A DNA stretch of 12,776 nt. Origin: Candidatus Woesearchaeota archaeon. GTDB lineage: Archaea > Nanobdellota > Nanobdellia > Woesearchaeales > WJKV01. A program made the translations under genes and the position numbers. Shown here piece by piece: positions 5,810-12,651 of this stretch (positions are counted from its first letter, which is position 1; every line of letters starts with the position of its first letter). A model generated the notes under the pieces. That model was given only the letters and a program-made list of their open reading frames with translations. It was not told where the DNA came from and ran no database searches. Where the stretch lies: assembly GCA_019322855.1 (NCBI GenBank), contig JAHWIA010000011.1, forward strand, positions 1-12,776, given 5' to 3'.

Positions 5810-6853
5810 ATGGGCGTGTATGACTATATAGGAGAAAGGACACCAGTATCTTACGGTAGAATGGAAACGCTTGATATAAAGGACCAGAAGATACTGAATC
5901 AGCTAGTCAAGAATGGCAGACTGTCCCTTTCAGTCATTGGAAAGAGAGTAGGTCTGAGCAGGGAAGTTGTCAATTATAGAATAAATAAACTAGCTAAAAA
6001 AGGGATCCTAGAAGGTTTCACAACATTCATCAATACTTCAAGACTCGGGATCCAGAAGCACGTGGTTCTTGTACAGCTTCAAAACTTGTCAAAAATAAAA
6101 GAAAAAGAGATAATAAAGAATTTGAAGGGCCACAACAAGTTGATATGGGTTGGCACTTGCGGTGGCAGATGGGACTTGGGTTTGATATTTTCTACAGAAT
6201 CATTGAAAGATTTTGACCAGGCGCATTATGAAGTCAAAAAGATATTAGGCGATCACTTAAAGGAAAGCATGATACTCCCGCAGGTTTGGGATAGGTTTAC
6301 TGAATGCGGTTTTTTGTACAAAGGCAAGGAAAACCAAAACAATTTTGATCTTATTGCTTTTGAAAAGGAATTCAAGAAACAGGAAAAATCAGTAGAAGCA
6401 ACAGAAGTCGATGAAAAAAACAAGGAAATCCTGAATTTATTGATGAAGAATTGCAGGGCGAGCCTCGCAGAGATCGCAGACAAAACTTCTACATCAATAG
6501 AAACTGTGAAGAACAAAATAAAAGAGATGATAAACAAGAACATAATAACGCATTTCAGAGGCATGGTATCTTATGAATTGCTGGGCTATCAATGGAATTG
6601 GCTTCTTCTCAAGTTCAATTATCTTGATGAACACACTGAAAGAAAATTGTTTGAGTTCTGCAAGCAAAATCCATATACTCTTTGGTTTGTAAGGCACATT
6701 GGTGAATGGGATGTAAGGATCAGCGTGTATTCAGAAAACGCACTCCATTTCCAGAAGATTTTGAGCGAACTAAGGGATGTATTCCAAAAAGAACTGCACA
6801 GCTATGATTTTGTGCAGATATTTTCTAATTACAAGTACCTGAATAAGATATAG
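5810..6853 (+). CDS. Tandem Lrp/AsnC-family transcriptional regulator
   Basis: One chain of 347 residues with two complete Lrp/AsnC units. First winged-helix HTH at about 20-66 (LDIKDQKILNQLVKNGRLSL, then GLSREVVNYRINKL as recognition helix); first RAM-like effector domain at about 80-155 (with WVGTCGGRWDLGLIF). A linker about 165-199 leads to a second HTH at about 200-247 (DEKNKEILNLLMKN, then STSIETVKNKIKEM) and a second RAM domain at about 258-343 (WFVRHIGEWDVRISVY). Usual Lrp proteins have about 150 residues and one unit each, so this is an internal duplication or fusion that mimics a dimer. It is expected to bind DNA, possibly with an amino-acid ligand. The start at 5810 fits a leaderless promoter; METLDIKD at 5861 is a plausible shorter start closer to the family norm. 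Divergent from the kinase, with an inverted repeat between. Confidence 0.88.
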   Translation: MGVYDYIGERTPVSYGRMETLDIKDQKILNQLVKNGRLSLSVIGKRVGLSREVVNYRINKLAKKGILEGFTTFINTSRLGIQKHVVLVQLQNLSKIKEKEIIKNLKGHNKLIWVGTCGGRWDLGLIFSTESLKDFDQAHYEVKKILGDHLKESMILPQVWDRFTECGFLYKGKENQNNFDLIAFEKEFKKQEKSVEATEVDEKNKEILNLLMKNCRASLAEIADKTSTSIETVKNKIKEMINKNIITHFRGMVSYELLGYQWNWLLLKFNYLDEHTERKLFEFCKQNPYTLWFVRHIGEWDVRISVYSENALHFQKILSELRDVFQKELHSYDFVQIFSNYKYLNKI

Positions 6854-6855
6854 AA

Positions 6856-8580
6856 CTACTTCCTTTCTTTCATCTCTTTAACAGCGTCTTTAGTAAAGTC
6901 GTTAGGATTCTTTTCACCGAGAACTTCTCCTTCTCTCGTCCTTACATTGACTGTCTTGTTCTCGAGTTCCTTGTCCCCTACGACCAGAATATAGTTTATC
7001 TGCTGGATCTGCGCATTCCTTATCTTCTTGCTCATTGTGTCTGTCTTGTCGTCCACAATCACGCGCAATCCTTCATTCTCCATCTTTTCCTTTAGTTTGT
7101 TGCAAAATTCAATGTGTCTGTCTGCTATTGGGAGCAATGCTACCTGAATCGGTGATAACCATAACGGGAATCGTCCTGCAAAGTGTTCTACCAGAACTCC
7201 GATGAATCGTTCCAGACTGCCGTAGATGGTTCTGTGTATCATTATCGGCCTGTGTTTCTTGCCGTCTTCCCCTTCATAAGTAAGATCAAAACATTCAGGC
7301 AATGCCATGTCCAATTGTATTGTTCCGCATTGCCATGTCCTGCCTAAGGCATCCTTGATGTGATAATCTATCTTAGGGCCATAGAATGCACCGTCTCCTT
7401 CATTGATCCTGTATTCTTTTCCATACTCTTTCAATGCTGCCTTCAATGCTTTTGTCGCAGTTTCCCACTGTTCGTCTGTTCCAATTGACTTTTCTGGCCT
7501 TGTTGAAAGTTCAAGTTCAAAACCCAGATTAAATCTTTCATAGATTTCAGCAGTAAGTTTGATAACACCAAGTATCTCGTCCTTGATCTGTGAAGGGGTC
7601 ATGAAGATGTGGGCATCATCCTGATGGAAGCTTCTTACTCTAAAAAGACCAGCAAGAACTCCGCTAAGCTCGTGCCTGTGGACAAGACCTATCTCACCAT
7701 TCCGGATAGGAAACTCTCTGTAAGAATGAAGCCTTTCCTTGTAGATAAGCATTCCTCCTGGACAGTTCATCGGTTTGATTGCATGCTCAAACTCATCAAT
7801 GTTCACGCAATACATGTGTTCCTTGAAATTAGTCCAATGACCACTGCACTGCCACAACTTTTTGCTCAACACAATAGGAGTCTTCACTTCATCGTATCCT
7901 GCTTTCTTGTGCATCTCTCTCCAGTATTTCAATAATTCATTCCATATTACCATCCCTTTCGGATGCCAGAACGGCATTCCAGGCGCTTCCTCGTGGAAAC
8001 TGTATAACTCTAGTTTCTGTCCAATCTTTCTATGGTCTCTTTTTGCAGCTTCCTCTAACAATCTAAGATGTTCTTTCAGTTCTTCTTTTGTTGGAAATGC
8101 AGTACCGTAAATACGTTGCAGCTGTCCTTTTTCAGGATCTCCCCTCCAATAAGCTCCTGCGACTTTTGTAAGTTTGAACGCACCGATGTGAGATGTATCA
8201 GGAACATGCGGCCCCCTGCACAAGTCTTCAAAATCTCCTGATTTATAGGTTGTTATTGTTTCATCTTCTGGTAATTCTTCTATCAGTTCAACCTTGTACT
8301 TGTTGTCCTTGAACTTTTCCAAAGCTTCTTTCTTTGTGATCTCTTTCTTTTCAAACACTAATTTCTTCTTGATAATCTCCCTCATCTTCTGCTCGATCTT
8401 TTTCAGATCTTCAGGAGTGAAAGGCCTGAAATCAAAATCATAATAATATCCGTGTTCTATAGAAGGGCCTATTGTAGGCTTTGCATCTGGAAACAATTCT
8501 TTTACAGCAGCTGCCATTATGTGAGCACAGCTATGCCTTATTGTATCAAGATCAATTTTCTTTTTTTCTTTCTTCTCCAT
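6856..8580 (-). CDS. thrS: Threonyl-tRNA synthetase, bacterial type without TGS domain
   Basis: Charges tRNA-Thr with threonine in the cytoplasm; 574 residues. Residues 1-175 form the bacterial/eukaryotic second-additional (N2) editing domain: HSCAH at 16-20 and CRGPH at 121-125 supply the two His, Cys and His that clear mischarged Ser-tRNA-Thr. The class II catalytic core follows: Cys273 (MNCPGG), His324 (QDDAH) and His449 (IHR) are the zinc ligands that select threonine; motif 2 is RNGEIGLVHRHE...FRVRSFHQ; motif 3 is around HRTIYGSLERFIG. The anticodon-binding domain is about 474-574. Compared with E. coli ThrRS (642 aa) the N-terminal TGS/N1 domain of about 60 residues is missing: the first conserved motif begins at residue 16. 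Most archaea carry a different, DTD-like editing domain, so this gene is of bacterial type. It ends 2 bases from the convergent regulator gene. Probably leaderless. Confidence 0.97.
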   Translation of the reverse strand: MEKKEKKKIDLDTIRHSCAHIMAAAVKELFPDAKPTIGPSIEHGYYYDFDFRPFTPEDLKKIEQKMREIIKKKLVFEKKEITKKEALEKFKDNKYKVELIEELPEDETITTYKSGDFEDLCRGPHVPDTSHIGAFKLTKVAGAYWRGDPEKGQLQRIYGTAFPTKEELKEHLRLLEEAAKRDHRKIGQKLELYSFHEEAPGMPFWHPKGMVIWNELLKYWREMHKKAGYDEVKTPIVLSKKLWQCSGHWTNFKEHMYCVNIDEFEHAIKPMNCPGGMLIYKERLHSYREFPIRNGEIGLVHRHELSGVLAGLFRVRSFHQDDAHIFMTPSQIKDEILGVIKLTAEIYERFNLGFELELSTRPEKSIGTDEQWETATKALKAALKEYGKEYRINEGDGAFYGPKIDYHIKDALGRTWQCGTIQLDMALPECFDLTYEGEDGKKHRPIMIHRTIYGSLERFIGVLVEHFAGRFPLWLSPIQVALLPIADRHIEFCNKLKEKMENEGLRVIVDDKTDTMSKKIRNAQIQQINYILVVGDKELENKTVNVRTREGEVLGEKNPNDFTKDAVKEMKERK

Positions 8581-8604
8581 GTCATCTCAGAAAGAGCAGA
8601 TGGT

Positions 8605-8612
8605 TTTTAAAT
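8605..8612 (-). promoter_or_regulatory. TATA box for thrS
   Basis: ATTTAAAA on the minus strand, centred about 28 bases before the ATG at 8580. No Shine-Dalgarno site precedes the ATG. The predicted leader is at most a few bases, and I see no T-box or other leader structure of the kind that controls many bacterial thrS genes. Confidence 0.5.
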
Positions 8613-8638
8613 GTTGTGCTAAAACATAAGCAGAAACG

Positions 8639-8646
8639 TTTATAAA
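8639..8646 (+). promoter_or_regulatory. TATA box, leaderless promoter of the aminopeptidase gene
   Basis: TTTATAAA, centred 26.5 bases before the ATG at 8669, so transcription is predicted to start on the ATG. It overlaps a small palindrome, AAACGTTT, at 8634-8641. Confidence 0.6.
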
Positions 8647-8668
8647 TTTCAACCTGTCTTCAATAATC

Positions 8669-9736
8669 ATGGACTATAAAGAGTTGGTGAGATTTCTGCA
8701 GAAACAAGGTCAATTCTATCTTGTTGAAGACACTCAAGTGCATTTCCAGAATGTCCTGAAGAACAGCCTGAGAGCAAAGGATGAGCATGTGCTTGTCATG
8801 TCAGATTATGGAAAGCCGAACAAACGAGCGAGCGCATTGATGGCTGCCGGTTTTTACATGGCAGCAAAGAAACTAGGTTTAGATGCAACATTGGCATTGC
8901 AGAAAGTAAAGACAAGGATGGATAATGCAGAGCCTCACATACAGAAGGCATTGAAGGAATTGCCAGAAAAGAGCATCATTCTATTATCTTCTTACAATAC
9001 ACTAGGCAAACTGCATAAGATAGACGGCAGTTTCAGGAGAATGTGTGAGGAAAGAAAGCACCGTTTCTGTTCTGGTCCTGGCTTGAGCGAGCTTCCGACA
9101 AAAAAGTTCGTCAAACTGATGAATGCGATCGATGTTGACTATCATAAGATGCAGTTGAAAGCAGAAAGAATCGGAAAGGCAATAACAAAAGGAAAAGAGA
9201 TGCACATCACGACTGCAAAAGGCACTGACATCTGGATGGAGATGAAGAAAGCAAAGCCTGTCTTGAACACTGGCAATTACACAAAGCCGGGCACAGGAGG
9301 CAACCTGCCTGCAGGCGAGGTATATTTTCCGCCTGATGTTGGTACAACAGAAGGAAAATTGATTGTTGACGGCAGTCTGCGTCATAGAGACGGAACAGCA
9401 TTCCCAAGAAAACCAGTTGTGTTGAGGATAAAGAGTGGTGAGATCATCAAGATCGAAGGAAGCGCGCAAGGTAAAAAATTGATCTCAACATTGAATGAAG
9501 CCAAGAAAAAAGAACATGGCGAGAACGCGCGAAAGATTTGTGAACTAGGCATAGGAATTAATCCAAACGCAGACTTCTTCGGTCCTACAGTATTGAATGA
9601 GAAAGCATACGGCACAGCGCACATGGCTAATGGCAACAATGTCTGGTTCGGCGGTGAGATAAGAGCGCCAGTACATCTGGATCACATATTCAAAAAACCA
9701 AAAATAGAAATAGATGGAAAAATATTTATTGTCTAA
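8669..9736 (+). CDS. M29-family (aminopeptidase T-like) metallopeptidase
   Basis: Predicted to remove N-terminal residues from peptides using a pair of divalent metals; cytoplasmic. 355 residues, slightly short for the M29 family. The N-terminal half (1-165) includes VLVMSDYGKPNKRASALMAA, ALKELPEKSIILLSS and the linker region that starts the catalytic part. The C-terminal half has the family's landmarks in order: TTAKGTDIWMEM near 181-192, GGNLPAGEVYFPP near 210-222 (Glu217), a glycine-rich beta region KLIVDGSLRHRDG, ELGIGINPNA near 292-301 (Glu292), EKAYGTAHMANG near 311-322 (Glu311, His318), and HLDHI near 336-340 (His336, Asp338). These acidic and His residues match the expected metal ligands. 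The start has a leaderless promoter. The 3' end overlaps the convergent small gene by 4 bases. The family assignment rests on motif order; the substrate is unknown. Confidence 0.75.
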   Translation: MDYKELVRFLQKQGQFYLVEDTQVHFQNVLKNSLRAKDEHVLVMSDYGKPNKRASALMAAGFYMAAKKLGLDATLALQKVKTRMDNAEPHIQKALKELPEKSIILLSSYNTLGKLHKIDGSFRRMCEERKHRFCSGPGLSELPTKKFVKLMNAIDVDYHKMQLKAERIGKAITKGKEMHITTAKGTDIWMEMKKAKPVLNTGNYTKPGTGGNLPAGEVYFPPDVGTTEGKLIVDGSLRHRDGTAFPRKPVVLRIKSGEIIKIEGSAQGKKLISTLNEAKKKEHGENARKICELGIGINPNADFFGPTVLNEKAYGTAHMANGNNVWFGGEIRAPVHLDHIFKKPKIEIDGKIFIV

Positions 9737-9996
9737 TTATAGGATCTAGCATCCCTTCTTGTTCTCATCCTTCCCCAGCCAGTTTTGCCTGTCCTGACTG
9801 TTCTTCCAGGACTGCCTTTTCCAATCCTTGTTACCTGGGTTACTTTGCCAGCCTTCATCTTGAATTCTATCTTTTCGCCTGACTTGAAATCACCGCCCCT
9901 GATAAAGAATCTAAGATTTGCGCCGCGCAATGGTTCAATCACTCCGGATTGCCCTGTTGCTGTTGGTCTGACCGTAAGAATCTTGCCTCTTGCCAT
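9733..9996 (-). CDS. Small basic OB-fold/cold-shock-like protein, 87 aa
   Basis: Residues 1-58 can be laid over a cold-shock domain: GKILTVRPTATGQSGVIEP, then ANLRFFIRGGDFKSGEKIEF, then AGKVTQVTRIG, matching the pattern of GxV, GFGFI, VFVH, GxxVxF and AxxV. The aromatic RNA-binding motifs are only partly kept (LRFFI). Residues 59-87 are a Gly/Arg/Lys-rich tail (SPGRTVRTGKTGWGRMRTRR) typical of disordered RNA-contacting tails. Likely a single-stranded nucleic-acid-binding protein. The start at 9996 is well supported by GAGGTGA at 10002-10008, 5 bases upstream, better than an in-frame ATG at 10026. It may be strongly translated, since most neighbours lack such a site. Ends 4 bases inside the convergent aminopeptidase gene. 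Confidence 0.6.
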   Translation of the reverse strand: MARGKILTVRPTATGQSGVIEPLRGANLRFFIRGGDFKSGEKIEFKMKAGKVTQVTRIGKGSPGRTVRTGKTGWGRMRTRRDARSYN

Positions 9997-10035
9997 GATA
10001 ATCACCTCTGCAAGCATAAAAGACAATCTGTTTAA

Positions 10036-10061
10036 TAAATGTTTCTGTTGGGAAACATTTA
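10036..10061. promoter_or_regulatory. Perfect 10-bp inverted repeat between two divergent promoters
   Basis: TAAATGTTTC at 10036-10045 and GAAACATTTA at 10052-10061, exact reverse complements around a 6-base spacer (TGTTGG). The left arm overlaps the minus-strand box (TTTATTAA, 10032-10039) of the OB-fold gene; the right arm overlaps the plus-strand box (TTTAAATA, 10058-10065) of the phosphotransferase gene. A protein bound here would block or stimulate both promoters. It should lie upstream of both mRNAs, so an RNA hairpin role is less likely. Confidence 0.55.
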
Positions 10062-10065
10062 AATA
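10058..10065 (+). promoter_or_regulatory. TATA box, leaderless promoter of the APH-fold kinase
   Basis: TTTAAATA, centred 26.5 bases before the ATG at 10088. This selects the start MRFTKAFK over the out-of-frame ATG at 10084 and over the longer upstream reading, which would run antisense through the OB-fold gene. Confidence 0.6.
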
Positions 10066-10087
10066 CCATTCTCAGTCAAGCTTATGC

Positions 10088-10981
10088 ATGAGATTCACAA
10101 AAGCATTCAAGGATCATTTGGCTGAAAAATTGAAGGACAAAGTAGTCAGCATAAAAGAACTTGCTCATGGCGCTCATAACATAAATTACACTGTAAAGTG
10201 CAAAAAGAACAAATACTTATTGCGTGTCTATGCGAACATTCAATTCGATAATGTTGATAAAGAATACAAAGTCTTGAAACTATTAGATGGAAAGTATGCG
10301 CCAAAAGTTTTCTTCAAGGACAAGTCAAAGAAATATTTGACATTCAATTATCTTGTCGAGGAATTTATAGAAGGAAAGGTCATAAAGAAATTTCGTCCAG
10401 AACACATCAAACAAGCAGCGATTGCACTGAAAAACATACACAAGACCAAGAAACCTACAAAAAAGAGAATACCATGCATCTCTCGCTGGACAAGAAGAAC
10501 ACTAGAGAACAACAATCCACAAGCGCATCTTGATCTAGATTGGAATGAATTGTACAAAAAAGCCAGGATAAAAGCTACTTCATTGCTGAAGGATTATTAT
10601 AAGAACAAGAAGCATCTTGAACTCATCCATGGAGATCCAATATTTCTTAATTGCATCTTTCCTAAAAAAGGGACAGTGTTAATTGATTGGGAGTTCGGTG
10701 TTTTTGGAGACTTTGTAGAGGATTTGGCAACGTTTATTATAGAAGATAAACTAAGCAAGAAAGAAGAGCATATGTTCCTGAAAGCTTATGGCTACGGAAT
10801 CAAGAAAAAAGAATATGACATTGTGCTCGGTCAAAAGATCAAGAGAAATCTTGCACTAATTGCATGGCTTGCCCAAAGAATAAACATGGTCAAGCAAGGA
10901 CACGTGCACAAATATGATAAACTGCAGGATCATTTCAAGACATTGAAAAAAGAAGTTAATTATCTAAAGAAAATGTTGTGA
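10088..10981 (+). CDS. APH/choline-kinase-fold small-molecule phosphotransferase
   Basis: 297 residues of the aminoglycoside phosphotransferase/choline kinase superfamily (Pfam APH type), which phosphorylates hydroxyl groups of small molecules with ATP. The catalytic loop is LIHGDPIFLNCIF near 179-191 (His181, Asp183, Asn188) and the metal-binding segment is VLIDWEFGVFGDF near 197-209 (Asp200, Glu202), followed by EDLATF. The N-lobe contains ELAHGAHNINYTV near 24-36 (nucleotide loop) and YLLRVYAN near 43-50, and VEEFIEGK near 90-97 is the usual hinge. The substrate cannot be read from sequence: choline, homoserine, methylthioribose or a sugar are all possible, and drug resistance is not implied. 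The protein is Lys-rich. The 3' end overlaps the convergent MFS gene by 18 bases. Confidence 0.85.
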   Translation: MRFTKAFKDHLAEKLKDKVVSIKELAHGAHNINYTVKCKKNKYLLRVYANIQFDNVDKEYKVLKLLDGKYAPKVFFKDKSKKYLTFNYLVEEFIEGKVIKKFRPEHIKQAAIALKNIHKTKKPTKKRIPCISRWTRRTLENNNPQAHLDLDWNELYKKARIKATSLLKDYYKNKKHLELIHGDPIFLNCIFPKKGTVLIDWEFGVFGDFVEDLATFIIEDKLSKKEEHMFLKAYGYGIKKKEYDIVLGQKIKRNLALIAWLAQRINMVKQGHVHKYDKLQDHFKTLKKEVNYLKKML

Positions 10982-11569
10982 TTTTCTGCTCAGATCTTTC
11001 CTGAATGAGTTCTCTCTTAATTTAAACATTACTGTGGTCGAGATTACAAAGATCAAAGCAACAATAAAAAACACAATTTCAAAACCAAATTCACTCACTA
11101 GGAAACCTCCTAAAAATATAGCAATAGCTTCAGAGATTCCCACTAATGCATCATACTTGCCTATGTCAGAACCTCTTTTTTCTTTCTCAGTTATGTCACC
11201 CAAAAACGCAGATTCTGATGTTTCAAACAGAGCTGCAATCATCCCGCTGAAAATCTGCAGCAAATACAACTGCCAAAGAGAACCAATAATGATATAGAAG
11301 AGCACGATCAATGCAGATGCATAGCCTCCAAAAATAAGAAAAGGTTTTCTCCCGAATCTGTCAGAATAACGACCGACAATCAATGAAGTCAGTGATCCTG
11401 ACAAAACAACCAATCCGACTGCGATGCCGAAGTTCTCTATGCTGCCTCCAATATTATTAATAAAAATCAAATAAAATGGTCCGAACAATCCAAAAGCAAG
11501 AGCTATCAATGAATTTGAAAAAGTAAATATTCTCAGATTTCTCTTCCTTTCTTTTTTGATAAAAATCAT
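10964..11569 (-). CDS. Half-size MFS transporter, six membrane helices
   Basis: 201 residues matching only the N-terminal half of a major facilitator protein. Six hydrophobic helices lie at about 12-38, 47-66, 76-98, 100-123, 140-162 and 164-183. The MFS motif A sits in the loop between helices 2 and 3 (GRYSDRFGRKP near 66-76). A charged loop between helices 4 and 5 (GDITEKEKRGSDIGKYD) is also typical. Full MFS proteins have 12 helices and about 400 residues; this frame stops just after helix 6 with a basic tail (RKDLSRKSQHFL). No second half is visible in the region past the stop, where the convergent phosphotransferase gene lies. It may be a genuine half-transporter working as a dimer, or a gene truncated by rearrangement. 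The start is supported by a leaderless promoter. Substrate unknown. Confidence 0.75.
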   Translation of the reverse strand: MIFIKKERKRNLRIFTFSNSLIALAFGLFGPFYLIFINNIGGSIENFGIAVGLVVLSGSLTSLIVGRYSDRFGRKPFLIFGGYASALIVLFYIIIGSLWQLYLLQIFSGMIAALFETSESAFLGDITEKEKRGSDIGKYDALVGISEAIAIFLGGFLVSEFGFEIVFFIVALIFVISTTVMFKLRENSFRKDLSRKSQHFL

Positions 11570-11591
11570 AAGAAAAAATCCAATTGGTCCA

Positions 11592-11599
11592 CTTAAATA
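11592..11599 (-). promoter_or_regulatory. TATA box, leaderless promoter of the half-MFS gene
   Basis: TATTTAAG on the minus strand, centred 26.5 bases before the ATG at 11569. A CCAATTGG palindrome at 11580-11587 lies between box and ATG. An intact promoter argues that the half-size gene is expressed. Confidence 0.5.
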
Positions 11600-11611
11600 G
11601 TTTACTTAATT

Positions 11612-11640
11612 CCCTTTTAAGGAGATTTTGCCCTTATAAG
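11612..11640. repeat. Short imperfect direct repeat in a divergent promoter region
   Basis: CCCTTTTAAG at 11612-11621 and CCCTTATAAG at 11631-11640 agree in 9 of 10 bases, 19 bases apart, about two helical turns. They lie between the two TATA boxes of the divergent genes at 11569 and 11687. Possible paired regulator sites; the CTTATAAG part could also be an alternative TATA-like element. Confidence 0.3.
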
Positions 11641-11656
11641 CAAAAGTTTCAAAAGA

Positions 11657-11664
11657 CATATAAA
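11657..11664 (+). promoter_or_regulatory. TATA box, leaderless promoter of 11687-12202
   Basis: CATATAAA, centred 26.5 bases before the ATG at 11687. No Shine-Dalgarno sequence is present. Confidence 0.55.
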
Positions 11665-11686
11665 TTCATTAATTTCCCACCAATAT

Positions 11687-12202
11687 ATGTTAAAAGGATT
11701 TAAAATATTGGACTATCCAGAAGACATTGTTAAAGAAATGGTAGGCAGGTACAAGTCTTGGCACTATGTCTGCAGCAGGGACATGTGGAGCGCTCCAAAA
11801 GATGAATGCAGGAAGCCTATTCCTGACGGCATGTTACAGACAATTTTTAATGGCTACAAAGCGGTTTGCGCAATCCGCCATCATGACCGTGAAGATTATG
11901 TGGTTTCACTTAAGTTGTGCGCAGTTCCCAGCAGGGGAGGTCCTTATTTGATTCTTGACAATGAATTTCCAGAAGATTTTCTTCCTTTTTTGGAATCAGA
12001 AGAAGGCCTGAAAAGGATTTTAGCTAATGCGCTATTAAGTGACATAGGTCAGTTAGAAAGGCGCGGACTGGAAATCGTAGAAAGACCAGATCAACCTTGT
12101 GTATTCTGTGATGAAAAACACATTGAAGAAGGTCTTCGCGACAAAAATACAGATGAAGTCTATTGCGGACCGTTGTGTTTTCTATATAACAGAGAACTTT
12201 AA
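11687..12202 (+). CDS. Putative zinc-binding protein of unknown function, 171 aa
   Basis: Not a family I recognise. The C-terminus has a compact Cys4 arrangement, CVFC at 138-141 and CGPLC at 160-164, with 18 residues between, which looks like a treble-clef or zinc-ribbon-like metal site. The N-terminal part holds further Cys and His (HYVCSRDMW near 26-34, Cys41, VCAIRHHDRED near 60-70) that could form a second site. The middle reads as beta strands (YVVSLKLCAVP, PYLILDNEF) followed by a helix (GLKRILANALLSDIGQLERRG). No membrane segment. It could be a nucleic-acid- or protein-binding adaptor, but nothing in the sequence proves it. The start is set by the leaderless promoter; the 3' end shares TTAA with the convergent gene. 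Confidence 0.7.
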   Translation: MLKGFKILDYPEDIVKEMVGRYKSWHYVCSRDMWSAPKDECRKPIPDGMLQTIFNGYKAVCAIRHHDREDYVVSLKLCAVPSRGGPYLILDNEFPEDFLPFLESEEGLKRILANALLSDIGQLERRGLEIVERPDQPCVFCDEKHIEEGLRDKNTDEVYCGPLCFLYNREL

Positions 12203-12630
12203 TCATCGCCTAAAATCTCTTCATCTCTCTCGATTCTTTGTTCTTTTTCAGGTTTTGGTGTGAAATAAACAAACTGTACATAAAGATGATAATTGATTGT
12301 TTGGGGCACCCTCACTCCGTCAATTATTTCTGTTGCAGATGGAAAACGGACTCTCTTGTAAAAAGAATCCCTTCTTGTGACATAACCGTTTATCAATTTA
12401 TAGTTTGGATCTTTCCTAAGATCTTCTTCTTCAAGCAAGTGAGGAACTTCTCTTTCCAATGCAAAAAAAGCATTGCTCACCTCTGGCGCAGGTTCATCAT
12501 CAAAGAATTCAGGCGATTTTGAATGAAGAATAAGTTCCCTGCCTATCCTTGTCGCGTCTACTTCTATATTATGAGTCAGCAAAAAGAATTTGCCTGCGAT
12601 CAATGTCAGTTTTTCTAATCTGCCTGGCAT
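12199..12630 (-). CDS. Unrecognised protein, 143 aa
   Basis: Begins MPGRLEKLTLIAGKFFLLTHNIEVD. No family recognised. The N-terminus is beta-rich (LTLIAGKFFLLTHNIEV). The centre is acidic (FFDDEPAPEVS, REVPHLLEEEDLRKDP). The second half has RRDSFYKRVRFPSATEIIDG and a beta-like INYHLYVQFVYF, and the C-terminus is highly charged (KPEKEQRIERDEEILGDD). No Cys, signal peptide or membrane segment. The start at 12630 is supported by a TATA box at 12652-12659 centred about 26 bases upstream, with no ribosome-binding site. It overlaps the end of the convergent putative zinc protein by 4 bases. Confidence 0.65.
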   Translation of the reverse strand: MPGRLEKLTLIAGKFFLLTHNIEVDATRIGRELILHSKSPEFFDDEPAPEVSNAFFALEREVPHLLEEEDLRKDPNYKLINGYVTRRDSFYKRVRFPSATEIIDGVRVPQTINYHLYVQFVYFTPKPEKEQRIERDEEILGDD

Positions 12631-12651
12631 GGGATTTAATATTGGTTATTC

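Noticed and set aside
6253..6564. Minus-strand open frame inside the Lrp-type regulator
   Set aside because: Antisense to an unmistakable coding region; Phe/Ser-rich product typical of shadow frames.
9785..10087. Upstream extension of the phosphotransferase frame
   Set aside because: Runs antisense through the OB-fold gene and through both promoters; the TATA box at 10058-10065 sets the start at 10088.
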